Position numbers and translations under genes: made by a program
Assembly (NCBI RefSeq): GCF_036375055.1
Contig: NZ_DASUSQ010000046.1
Span: 248,001-312,000 of the forward strand
Direction of reading: 5' to 3'
Length of the DNA stretch: 64,000 nt
From: Umezawaea sp036375055
GTDB lineage: Bacteria; Actinomycetota; Actinomycetes; Mycobacteriales; Pseudonocardiaceae
In this document: one piece after another, positions 41,787 through 49,528 of the stretch
Position numbering within the stretch: position 1 is the stretch's first letter
Layout of the letters: every line of letters begins with the position of its first letter
Notes under the pieces: model-generated
What the model was told of the DNA's origin: nothing
What the model saw: only the letters and a program-made list of their open reading frames with translations
Databases searched by the model: none

Positions 41787-44594
41787 TCAACGGCGGCGGT
41801 CGTGCAGTCGGCCGGTGCGTTCGCGGCCCTGGCGCAGCTCGGCGCGCAGCAGCCTGCCGAGCGGGTCGAGCAGCCTGCGGGCCAGTTCGTCGAGATCCGG
41901 GTCGACCCGCTTCGGGCGGGTGGAGCGCGCGGGCTCGGTCACCGGGGCCTCGGGCCAGGCCCCTGGCATCCTCGGTTCGGGGTCCGACGACGCGCCTGCC
42001 GGTGCCCGCTGCACCTGCGCGCCCGCCGACCACCTCACCGGGACGGGGGCCGAGGTCGGTCGCGGAGCCGCCGGGTCGCTCGATGCGCGGTCCCGGCCGA
42101 TCGGGGTCGGCACGCCGGTCGGGTGCGGGCGGGCGACCGCCGGGAGCTTCGGGCCGCCGTCGAGCGGTCGGGGCGGCGTCGGCCGCACCACGGCGGGCGC
42201 GCCGCTCCCCGCGGGTCGGGGCGAACGGCCGACGTGCCGCTGGACGTGGGGGTGAGAGGCGGGACCGGTCGCCCGCTGGACGGCCACCGACGACGCCATC
42301 GAGGTCGGTGCCGAGATCGGCGTGGGGGTCGAGATCGGGGTCGAGTTCGGGGTCGGCGCGAAGGTCGGCGTCGGCATCGGTGTTGGTGTCGGCGCGAAGG
42401 TCGGTGACGGGCTCGGCGCGAAGGTCGCTGCCGGGGTCGGGGTCGCCGCGGAGGTTGATGCCGGTGCCGCGCTCGGGGCCGTGCCGCCCGGCCGCGCCCG
42501 GCCCGAACCGGTCGGCCCGTGCGCGCCCGCCCGCCCCTTCACCACCGGCGTCGGCGCGTTCGGGCGGCTGAACCACCGCGTCCGCGGGGACGTCTCGCCG
42601 GAGCTGGTAGGCCTCGGCGCGGCCGTGCGTCGACCGACCGACCCGCGACCACCGTCCGCCGGGACTCCCCGGTCCGCGGACCGCAGGCGCGCCGTCGGCG
42701 CGGGATCCGAACCGGTCGCCTCCCGCCCGGCGCCCGCCCACCGCGGGCGGACCACGGGCCGCCCCGCCGCGCGCCGCACCGGCTGGGGCAGCCCTGCGGC
42801 GGTGCTGGTGGTGAGGGGCCGTTGAGCGATCAGGGGCAGCACCCGCGGACCGTGCGTTCCGCCCCGTGGTGTGGACCGGTGAGGCTCATCCGCCGCGGGC
42901 CCCGTGGAGCCCACGTGCGCCGCGGAGGGCACGGGACCACCGGGTGCCGCGTGCGCCGCGGAGCCCCCGTGCGCCCCGGAGGGCACGGGACCACCGGGTG
43001 CCGCGTGCGCCGCGGAACCCCCGTGCGTCCCGGCCCCCGCCCGCGCGGCAGGCGTCGGCGACCGCTGGACGGTCGCCTCCCCGGCCGGGAGCCGGGTCAC
43101 CGGCACCACCGGCAGCCGGGTCGCACCCGGTCCGGCCGGTGCCCGGTCGGTCGTGAACGCGTCGCCGGACCGCCGCGCCGTCGGCATCGTGCCGTCGAGC
43201 GCACGCCGCACCGGGCGGTCCACCCCCAGCGGTGGCAGCACCTCCGCTCCCGGGAGCGGGCCGCGCCCGTCACCGGCGCGCCGCACCGGTCCGCCCGCCG
43301 TGGTCGCCCGCCGGGAAGACGACCCACCGCTCGGGGACGACTCCGGCTCGTCAGCCGCCGAACCCCGCACGGCCGGTGCGTTCGCCCCACCGGCCGCGGG
43401 CTTCGGCGAACGTGCCCCCGCCGGGGTCGCGGTGGCCGGCAGTCCCGCGAGGGGTGCGCCGATCCCGGTGCCCCGCTCGGGTCGCGGCGCCGCGTCGGGC
43501 TTCGGTCCCGCGCCGCGCTGCACCGCGGGCGGACCGCCGGCCTGAGCCGCCACCGACCGGACCACCGGTGTCGGCCCACCGACGCCGGGTGGGTTCGACC
43601 GCGGCACCGACGACGAGCCCGCCGCTCCGAACGGCACCTGTGCCGTCGGCGGCATCGCGGTCAACGGTTCCCCGAGCACCGGCACGGATCTCGGCCTCGG
43701 CGCGGCCTCCGCGGGCCCGGGCCGCCCGCCCGCCGGGGCCACCGGCACGCTCGGGTCCTTCCCCGCCGCACCACCGACCACGGGCAGCGAGCGGACCGGC
43801 ATCACCGGCCGCCCGGCGACGGTCAACGGCGGCCGGACCGGTCGCAACCGGACCACCTCGGCGATGCCACCCGTCGACCTCGCCCCATCCGTCCGCCCGG
43901 CGCCGGACCCTGCCGAACCCATCACCACCCCACCGGCGCGCAACGCCACGGCAGCGGCCACGGCCTCGCCTCCACCCGACGACGTCGGGCCGACCACCGC
44001 GCCACCGGTGCTCGAAGACTCCACCGCGGCACCAGCACCGGAAGACCCGGCCGCACCACCGGAACACCCGGTCGCGCCACCACCGGACGACCCGGTCGAA
44101 CGCCCTCCACCGGAGGGCTTCGACCCGCCGACCGCACTCCGCCGCACCAGCGGCGCGGCACCGGCACGAGGAGCCTTCGGCACGGCCGCCTCGACCACGT
44201 CACCGGACACCCCCGTCCGCGCAGGACCGACCGCCTCCTCGCTCTCCCGGCGCCAGGCCACCAGCAGCGGTCCGCCACCGGAGTACCGGGACCGCTCGGC
44301 CACCTCCGGACCGGTCATCCCGCCGACCAACCCGGCTGGGGCGTCGGCGTGCACCGAGTGCCCCAGCTCGCCGCCGAACCGGTGGTCCCGCCAGGACGCC
44401 AACCCGTCCCGGAAGCCCAGCCCGTCGCCGACGGCGATGCCGCTGCGCTGGATCACCCCGCTCAGCGGCGCGACGGCACGCCACCCGCCGTCCCACGCGG
44501 GACGCTCCGGTGCCGCCGAAGCGGTGACCCGCGCGGCCACCGGCTCCCGCGCGGCGCGGGAACCGCGCCGCCACCGATCCCGGAAGAACCCCAC
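41787..44594 (-). CDS. large disordered Pro/Ala/Gly-rich CIS protein in tape-measure position
   Basis: 935 aa from GTG 44594 with a perfect GGGAGGTGA ribosome site. Only the ends look folded. Residues ~30-115 contain the segments RAVAPLSGVIQRSGIAVGDG, LASWRDHRFGGELGHSV and LLVAWRRES. The last ~35 residues form a charged amphipathic helix (DLDELARRLLDPLGRLLRAE). The ~750 residues between are Pro, Ala, Gly, Ser, Arg-rich with no predicted fold, including an 18-aa tandem repeat and a TPTP-rich stretch (FAPTPTPMPTPTFAPTPN). It directly follows a tail-assembly-chaperone-like pair and precedes baseplate-side genes, exactly where phages encode the tape measure. No helical tape-measure sequence exists elsewhere in the locus. 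Function as a length ruler or scaffold is inference. Confidence 0.8.
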   Translation of the reverse strand: MGFFRDRWRRGSRAAREPVAARVTASAAPERPAWDGGWRAVAPLSGVIQRSGIAVGDGLGFRDGLASWRDHRFGGELGHSVHADAPAGLVGGMTGPEVAERSRYSGGGPLLVAWRRESEEAVGPARTGVSGDVVEAAVPKAPRAGAAPLVRRSAVGGSKPSGGGRSTGSSGGGATGCSGGAAGSSGAGAAVESSSTGGAVVGPTSSGGGEAVAAAVALRAGGVVMGSAGSGAGRTDGARSTGGIAEVVRLRPVRPPLTVAGRPVMPVRSLPVVGGAAGKDPSVPVAPAGGRPGPAEAAPRPRSVPVLGEPLTAMPPTAQVPFGAAGSSSVPRSNPPGVGGPTPVVRSVAAQAGGPPAVQRGAGPKPDAAPRPERGTGIGAPLAGLPATATPAGARSPKPAAGGANAPAVRGSAADEPESSPSGGSSSRRATTAGGPVRRAGDGRGPLPGAEVLPPLGVDRPVRRALDGTMPTARRSGDAFTTDRAPAGPGATRLPVVPVTRLPAGEATVQRSPTPAARAGAGTHGGSAAHAAPGGPVPSGAHGGSAAHAAPGGPVPSAAHVGSTGPAADEPHRSTPRGGTHGPRVLPLIAQRPLTTSTAAGLPQPVRRAAGRPVVRPRWAGAGREATGSDPAPTARLRSADRGVPADGGRGSVGRRTAAPRPTSSGETSPRTRWFSRPNAPTPVVKGRAGAHGPTGSGRARPGGTAPSAAPASTSAATPTPAATFAPSPSPTFAPTPTPMPTPTFAPTPNSTPISTPTPISAPTSMASSVAVQRATGPASHPHVQRHVGRSPRPAGSGAPAVVRPTPPRPLDGGPKLPAVARPHPTGVPTPIGRDRASSDPAAPRPTSAPVPVRWSAGAQVQRAPAGASSDPEPRMPGAWPEAPVTEPARSTRPKRVDPDLDELARRLLDPLGRLLRAELRQGRERTGRLHDRRR
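42924..43031. repeat. 54-bp in-frame tandem repeat in the disordered CIS gene
   Basis: Two adjacent 54-bp units, 42924-42977 and 42978-43031, differ at only two positions. They encode an 18-aa repeat (AHGGSAAHAAPGGPVPS type). Such near-identical units imply recent slippage or unequal recombination, so the gene length may vary between strains. Confidence 0.85.
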
Positions 44595-44598
44595 CGGG

Positions 44599-44757
44599 TC
44601 ACCTCCCTTCGTTCACCCTGGTGTTGATGCGCGCGATCTCGCGGACCCAGCTCTGGCGCTCGTGGTGCGCCAGGTCGAGGATCTCCTCGCGCGGCCAGTG
44701 GAAGTGGTAGGCCACGTACGCGACCTCTTCGAGCAGCCGGTCGGCCGCGTACGTCAC
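44599..44757 (-). CDS. small CIS protein (DUF6760-like), tail-assembly-chaperone E'/T-like part
   Basis: 52 aa from GTG 44757, overlapping the stop of the preceding gene (GTGA) and in the -1 frame relative to it. The sequence VTYAADRLLEEVAYVAYHFH, then WPREEILDLAHHERQSWVRE, resembles both the DUF6760 family found in CIS operons and the phage gpE'/GpE segment (YHFHWP...W). In phages this part is made as a -1 frameshift extension of the tail-assembly chaperone. Whether it is translated separately, as a fusion, or both is open. The strong start of the next gene is 5 bp downstream. Confidence 0.8.
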   Translation of the reverse strand: MTYAADRLLEEVAYVAYHFHWPREEILDLAHHERQSWVREIARINTRVNEGR

Positions 44758-44770
44758 GATTCCCCCAGGC
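44754..44770 (-). other. candidate -1 ribosomal frameshift site
   Basis: On the minus strand the 3' end of the upstream gene reads CTGGGGGAATCGTGA: a run of five G (44762-44766) two codons before its stop. A -1 slip on GGG would continue as GGA ATC GTG ACG, joining directly into the DUF6760-like frame, which is open back to 44808. P-site re-pairing would be perfect and A-site pairing would need one wobble pair. No downstream pseudoknot was verified. Confidence 0.4.
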
Positions 44771-45218
44771 GACCACCGGCGAGGTCGACCTCGAACGCGG
44801 TGCCGCACGACGGGCAGGACACACCCGCCCTGGTGTGGCCCTCGCTGTTGATCCGCCGGTAGAAGTCCTGGAGGAAGGCGATGTCGGTGGCGTACATCTG
44901 CTCCACCACCCCGGCGTGGACCTCGCGGACCGTGCCCAACCGGGTGATGACCTGGCTGAGCAGCACCACGCTGAGGTAGCCGGGGTTCTCCTTGACCCGC
45001 AGGTCGATCTGGGGCCGCAGCTCGTCGCGCGCCGTGGCCAGGCGCATCCGGCCGTGCCGGTGCACCACGCCGTCGGGGTCCACGTAGCCCCGCGGCAGTT
45101 CGAAGTCGAACTCCGTGCGCAGGCCGCCGTGCGCGCTCGGCGCGGCCGACCGCTCCGGCTCGTCGCTGGGCTCGACCAGCTCGTCGAGCTGGTCGAGCGC
45201 GATCGTCCGCCGCCTCAT
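44754..45218 (-). CDS. CIS tail-assembly-chaperone-like protein (gpE/gp41-like)
   Basis: 154 aa from ATG 45218, overlapping the tube gene's stop. After a charged leader the core reads FDFELPRGYVDPDGVVHRHG, then RMRLATARDELRPQIDLRVK and LSQVITRLGTVREVHAGVVE, the pattern of Mu gp41-type tail-assembly chaperones (an RxATARDE motif and a short C-terminal helical region). The last 20 residues hold a CPSCG half zinc-knuckle. Its order (after tube, before the E'-like ORF and the putative tape measure) matches phage E-E'-T. The assignment is from pattern and synteny. Other annotations would call it a hypothetical CIS protein. Confidence 0.78.
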   Translation of the reverse strand: MRRRTIALDQLDELVEPSDEPERSAAPSAHGGLRTEFDFELPRGYVDPDGVVHRHGRMRLATARDELRPQIDLRVKENPGYLSVVLLSQVITRLGTVREVHAGVVEQMYATDIAFLQDFYRRINSEGHTRAGVSCPSCGTAFEVDLAGGRLGES

Positions 45219-45655
45219 TCGACCGTGATCTCCTCGAACACGAGGGTCACCTTCTCGGTGGCGGCACTGGATTCGCCCGCCTTGAACGAGGGGCCCTCCC
45301 ACTTGCTGGCCCACGCGCGGAAGAGCGTCATCCGGCGGACCGTGTTGCCCTCGGTGTCCTTGACCTCGATGGTGATGTCCTGTCGGGCCGCGGTGACCGC
45401 GCCCTTCTCCAGGGTTTCCTTGAGCCAGTTGGTGAACGTGACGCTCTGGTCCAAGCCCCTGGTGAGCGTCACCTCACCACCCTTCTGCGCACCGGGTTGC
45501 TTGCGCAGCACCGGTTTGCCGGTCGAGGTGACCTGGGAGACCTCGACGACGTCCTCCTCCACGGTCAGCCCGCTGACCTCCTGGAGGGACTCGACGGTGA
45601 ACCCGCCGAGCTGGACGCCGAAGATGTGGGTGGAAAGAGCATCGCCCTCTGCCAT
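45215..45655 (-). CDS. CIS major inner-tube protein (gp19-like, Afp1 type)
   Basis: 146 aa of the T4 gp19/Hcp-like tube family: STHIFGVQLGGFTVESLQEV (motif for the subunit interface), then SGLTVEEDVVEVSQVTSTGK and a C-terminal LFRAWASKWEGPSF. It would stack as hexamers inside the sheath and hold cargo in its lumen. It is separated from the sheath gene by 43 bp, with a weak AAAGGCGG ribosome site. As tube and sheath are needed in equal amounts, a promoter or processing site in this gap is possible but not seen. Confidence 0.92.
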   Translation of the reverse strand: MAEGDALSTHIFGVQLGGFTVESLQEVSGLTVEEDVVEVSQVTSTGKPVLRKQPGAQKGGEVTLTRGLDQSVTFTNWLKETLEKGAVTAARQDITIEVKDTEGNTVRRMTLFRAWASKWEGPSFKAGESSAATEKVTLVFEEITVE

Positions 45656-45698
45656 GGGTGGTGCCGCCTTTCTGGTTCACGCGCCCGCGCGGGACGGC

Positions 45699-47222
45699 TC
45701 ATTCGCTGACGAGGCTGGTGCTGTCGGAGAACTGCGACAGCTGGAAGACCACGAACTCGGCGGGTTTGACCGGCGCCACGCCGATCTCGCACACGACCTG
45801 GCCGAGGTCGATCGACTCCCGCGGGTTGTTCTCCCGGTCGCACTTGACGTAGAAGGCCTCCGCCGGGGTGCGGCCGAACAGCGCGCCCCGCCGCCACTGC
45901 TCGGTGAGGAAACCGGTGATGTTGCGCCGGATGCTGGCCCACAGGCGGTCGTCGTTGGGTTCGAACACCACCCACTGCGTGCCCAGCAGGATCGACTCCT
46001 CCAGGTAGTTGAACAGCCGGCGCACGTTGAGGTAGCGCCACGCCGGATCGGAGGACAGCGTGCGGGCGCCCCAGACCCGGATGCCGCGACCGGGGAACGA
46101 GCGCACGCAGTTGACGCCGATCGGGTTGAGCAGGTCCTGCTCGCCCTTGCTGACGTTGATCTCCAGGTCCACCGCGCCGCGGATGACCTCGTTGGCGGGC
46201 GCCTTGTGCACGCCGCGCTCGTCGTCGTTGCGGCTCCACACTCCCGCGATGTGCCCGGCGGGCGGCACGAGGGTGTTGCGCCCGCCGGCCGGGTCGAAGA
46301 CCTTGATCCACGGGTAGTACAGGACGGCGTACTTGGAGTCGTAGTTCGCGTCGTCCATCCGCCAGGCCCGGACCTTCTGCGCGGTGAGCCCTGGCGGCGC
46401 GTCGAGCAGCGCGACCCGGTCGCCCATCTGCTCGCAGTGCGAGATCATCGCCAGTTGGACGGTCTTGACGCCCTCCAGGTCGATCAGGCCGCGCTGGTAG
46501 GCGCTCATCAGGTCCGGCGCCACCACCATGGTGACCTCGTCGACGCTCTCCAGGCCACCCATGCCGGTGCGCGCCTCCGGGTCGCCGAGGTACTCCCCGG
46601 TGTCCAGCTTGGCCACCGCCTTCGACGGGGCCGGCGTGTCGGGCAGCGTGACCTGCTGCTTGTCCGGACGCGCCAGTGCGCCGCCGGACCGCTCGGTCAC
46701 CCGGATGAACTTGGAGCGTTCGGACACCTGCGTGGCGACGTAGTTCTTGACGTTCTTCCTGGTGGAGACGTCGTGGGTCTCCACCACCTTGCCGCCCTGC
46801 TTGACCAGCAGCTTGAAGCGGTCCTCCGGGGGGTTCTCGCCGTCGGCGTCGGCCACCTCGACCGAGATGTCCGAGCCCGTGCCGGGCAGCGCCGCGACGT
46901 GCAGGCCGCCCAGTTCGGCCGGGGCGGGCGCGGCGGGCTCGGGGTCGGCCCCCGCCTGGGCGCCGCCGACGCGCACCACGTACGCCGCGCCGCCGCCGTT
47001 GGCGAAGTAGCCGTACATCGCGTGCGGAAGGTAGGCGTCCTCGGTGAAGCCGCCGAAGAGCTGGGCGTACTGGTTCCAGTTCGACACGAGGGTCGGCCGG
47101 TGGAAGGGCCCGCGCTCGGCGAAGCCGACGAAGGCGGCCACCGCGGTGCCGACACCCTCGATCGGTCGCGCCCCGGACTGGACCTCCTCCACGTAGACGC
47201 CCGGTGAGAGGTACTGCGGCAT
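45699..47222 (-). CDS. CIS contractile sheath protein (Afp2 type)
   Basis: 507 aa from ATG 47222 with GGGGAG upstream. Sheath hallmarks: the N-terminal linker MPQYLSPGVYVEEVQSGARP, then GVGTAVAAFVGFAERGPF, and the C-terminal domain VNCVRSFPGRGIRVWGARTL, YLNVRRLFNYLEESILLGTQ, RAPAEAFYVKCD-like and IGVAPVKPAEFVVFQL. The terminal strands form the inter-subunit handshake needed for contraction. It is the first gene of the structural operon; a hairpin at 47362-47388 isolates it from the effector gene upstream, so its promoter should lie in 47223-47361. Confidence 0.95.
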   Translation of the reverse strand: MPQYLSPGVYVEEVQSGARPIEGVGTAVAAFVGFAERGPFHRPTLVSNWNQYAQLFGGFTEDAYLPHAMYGYFANGGGAAYVVRVGGAQAGADPEPAAPAPAELGGLHVAALPGTGSDISVEVADADGENPPEDRFKLLVKQGGKVVETHDVSTRKNVKNYVATQVSERSKFIRVTERSGGALARPDKQQVTLPDTPAPSKAVAKLDTGEYLGDPEARTGMGGLESVDEVTMVVAPDLMSAYQRGLIDLEGVKTVQLAMISHCEQMGDRVALLDAPPGLTAQKVRAWRMDDANYDSKYAVLYYPWIKVFDPAGGRNTLVPPAGHIAGVWSRNDDERGVHKAPANEVIRGAVDLEINVSKGEQDLLNPIGVNCVRSFPGRGIRVWGARTLSSDPAWRYLNVRRLFNYLEESILLGTQWVVFEPNDDRLWASIRRNITGFLTEQWRRGALFGRTPAEAFYVKCDRENNPRESIDLGQVVCEIGVAPVKPAEFVVFQLSQFSDSTSLVSE

Positions 47223-47361
47223 GGTCGCTCCCCTGTCTTTCCGCTCCGCTCTGGCACTTCACAGCCTGCTGCGACCGCGCGGGCAAGGGCAGGGTCGGCG
47301 GACCACGACCGAGGGCAATGCCGTTGCCCGAAGGGACACGCGCGGTCCGGGCACACCGAAG

Positions 47362-47388
47362 CGCCCCGGCGCGGTGGGCGCCGGGGCG
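47362..47388 (-). terminator. hairpin between effector and sheath genes
   Basis: Perfect 11-bp arms (CGCCCCGGCGC / GCGCCGGGGCG) with a 5-nt loop lie downstream of the effector stop codon (47443) and upstream of the sheath start (47222). It would separate transcription of the ATPase/effector block from the structural operon. Confidence 0.7.
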
Positions 47389-47442
47389 TGGGGGGCGGTC
47401 ATGGGCGACGGATCGAACGGGTGCTCGCGAAGTGCGCGCGAA

Positions 47443-49500
47443 TCACTCGTCCTGCTGCCGCGGCCCCACCGTGCGGCGGCCGCCGCTGACACTGGTCTGC
47501 AGATCCTCCGGGCGCAGGAACCGCCGCAACCAGCTGTCCACGGTGGCGATGAGCGAGTCGAAGTCGTCCGGCAGCTGGTTGTCGTACATGACCAGCACCT
47601 CCTGGGCGAGGCCGGTGGCCAGGACGTTGCGAACGGCGCCGACCTGGGCCTCCAGAGCGTTGTAGGTGCTGGAGGTCTGGCCCTCTCCGGTGATCGGGAT
47701 GTCGACGTCGAACGAGTCGATGACGGACTGGATGAACTTCCGCGCGTCGCCGGCGTCCACGCTGTCCAGTGTGTCCCGCACCCGCGTCCACACCCGCCGG
47801 TCCTGGTTCTGCGTCGACGAACCCTGCTGGGCCCTGGCAACGACCCGGTCGATCAGCTCCTGGTCGTCGGTGTACTCGTTCATCATGGCCGAGAGTTGCT
47901 GCCTGACCCGGTTGATCGACTCGTTGGCGATGGCGTCACCGGCCCACAGGTTGTACGGGTTGTTCGACAGCATGGTCAGCACCCTGGCGACGGTCGAGCT
48001 CAGGCTGTCCCGCAGCTGCTCCGACGTCGTGCTGCTGGCATGGGAGGAACCGTGCTCGGACGCCACGTCGATGTCCATCCCACTGCCCGGCGGCGACTGC
48101 TGAGCGGCGGGCGGGGCGTCGGCCATGGTGACGTTGCTGGACTGGCTGTTGGCCGCGTCGCCGTTCTCGCTGCTGTGCGAGCTGGCCGCCTCGGCCTCGT
48201 CGAGCTCCGCCCAGGTGGCGACCGAGTCCAGGGTGTTCAGGAGCGTCCGCATCCGCTGTCTGATGTTCTCACCGGGGGTCAGCGCGGCGTTGAAGGCGTT
48301 GCGGAACGCACCGCGCATGGTGTGCCAGGCGATGATGTGCCGTCGGTCCTCGTCGTAGCCGGTCACGATCTGGTTGGCCCTGGTGTCCCAGCCGGGGCGG
48401 CCTCCGACGGTGACCTCCGCGCCCGTGCCCTCGTCCGTCGTGACCCGGTTGGTCACCACCTCGACGTCGCCGCTGGAGTTGCTGCGCCTGCGCACCAGCC
48501 ACTCCATCAGGGCCGTGCTGAACTCCCGGAGGACCGCGTCGCCCTCGAAGAGGTTGGAGTCGATCATCCCCCTCAGGTCGTCCGTGGCGGCGGCGAGGGC
48601 GCCGCCGCCGTGAGGCATCACGAAGACGTCGTACTGGCCGTACGCCATGCGCACCACGTCGCCGCGGAGCAGCTGGTCCCAGGTGATCGTGGCGAACCCG
48701 GTCCCGTTCCCCTGGTCCGTCAGCCTCGGGTCGATGCCCCTGCTGATGTTCAGCGCCTGCCTCCGGGTGCTGGCGCCGCTGCCGCTGGGCAGCGCCACCG
48801 GCACGACCAGCAGCATGGACAGCAGCCTGTTCATGATCTGGGTGCCCGCGTCGGCGTCGAGGCCCGGCTGGACGTCCGCGATCCTGGCCCGCTGGACCGG
48901 TATGCCGCCGCCGTGGTGATGGTGTCCGGACGCGCCGCCGTGCCGGGGCGGCTCGCCGCGCAGCGCCCTGGTGGCGTTGGCCTCGGCCTCCTGCTCGTGC
49001 CGGTCGGACGGGTCGCTCATCCGCATCCCGTTGCCCTGATCGGTGCCCTCGACCCGCCCTTCGGCCTGCTGGCGCACGTGGTCGAACTCGTGCAGCAGCG
49101 TCTTCCAGTCATTCCCGCCGCGGCCGAGCACCACGTGCCTGCCCGTGGTGTAGGCGCGGGCGCCGATCTCCTCCGTCGAGCGCTCCGCGGCCTGTCCGGT
49201 GTGCAGGCGCACCCCGGACAGGTCCACGCCCAGTCGCGCCTCCGCCTCGAACCGCACGTCGTCGGGCACCGGCCGGCCGGAGCCGCTCACCGCGTCCCGC
49301 ACGCTCGCCCGCCGCACCTCGGCCTGCTCTGCCCCGGCCTCGTCGAGCACCGACTGGACGAGGCCGGTGGTGGCCGTGTTGCCGACGAGGCGCTGCAGCC
49401 TCAGCACCTCCTCCGCACCGCGCTCGGCTCCGTCCGGGATCTGCGGAGACTGTGCCCGGTGGCAGGTCCCGCCCTCGTGCTCGTGCTCGTGCTTGTGCAT
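47443..49500 (-). CDS. eCIS-core (DUF4157) domain protein, candidate CIS effector
   Basis: 685 aa from ATG 49500 with GGGAGG upstream (TTG 49503 is less likely). The N-terminus is His-rich (MHKHEHEHEGGTCH). The DUF4157/eCIS-core domain covers ~75-180: VRFEAEARLGVDLSGVRLHT, RAYTTGRHVVLG, LLHEFDHVRQQ with an intact HExxH (137-141), and a downstream HEQEAEANATRAL (168-180) supplying a possible third Glu ligand. A HHHH run at 193-196 precedes a ~490-residue C-terminal region of unknown family, with GYDEDRRHIIAWHTMRGAFR near 381-400 and a Ser/Asp-rich linker (~435-495) before a helical end. eCIS-core proteins are the commonest cargo-linked proteins of injection systems. Toxin activity of the C-terminus is inference. 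Confidence 0.82.
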   Translation of the reverse strand: MHKHEHEHEGGTCHRAQSPQIPDGAERGAEEVLRLQRLVGNTATTGLVQSVLDEAGAEQAEVRRASVRDAVSGSGRPVPDDVRFEAEARLGVDLSGVRLHTGQAAERSTEEIGARAYTTGRHVVLGRGGNDWKTLLHEFDHVRQQAEGRVEGTDQGNGMRMSDPSDRHEQEAEANATRALRGEPPRHGGASGHHHHGGGIPVQRARIADVQPGLDADAGTQIMNRLLSMLLVVPVALPSGSGASTRRQALNISRGIDPRLTDQGNGTGFATITWDQLLRGDVVRMAYGQYDVFVMPHGGGALAAATDDLRGMIDSNLFEGDAVLREFSTALMEWLVRRRSNSSGDVEVVTNRVTTDEGTGAEVTVGGRPGWDTRANQIVTGYDEDRRHIIAWHTMRGAFRNAFNAALTPGENIRQRMRTLLNTLDSVATWAELDEAEAASSHSSENGDAANSQSSNVTMADAPPAAQQSPPGSGMDIDVASEHGSSHASSTTSEQLRDSLSSTVARVLTMLSNNPYNLWAGDAIANESINRVRQQLSAMMNEYTDDQELIDRVVARAQQGSSTQNQDRRVWTRVRDTLDSVDAGDARKFIQSVIDSFDVDIPITGEGQTSSTYNALEAQVGAVRNVLATGLAQEVLVMYDNQLPDDFDSLIATVDSWLRRFLRPEDLQTSVSGGRRTVGPRQQDE

Positions 49501-49528
49501 CAACGCCTCCCGCGTCGGAAAGAGCAGG

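Noticed and set aside
47443..49500. RRHIIAWHTMR in the eCIS-core protein as a definite HNH or other nuclease motif
   Set aside because: The spacing and missing third element do not match an HNH/NUC signature well enough; left as an unassigned motif.
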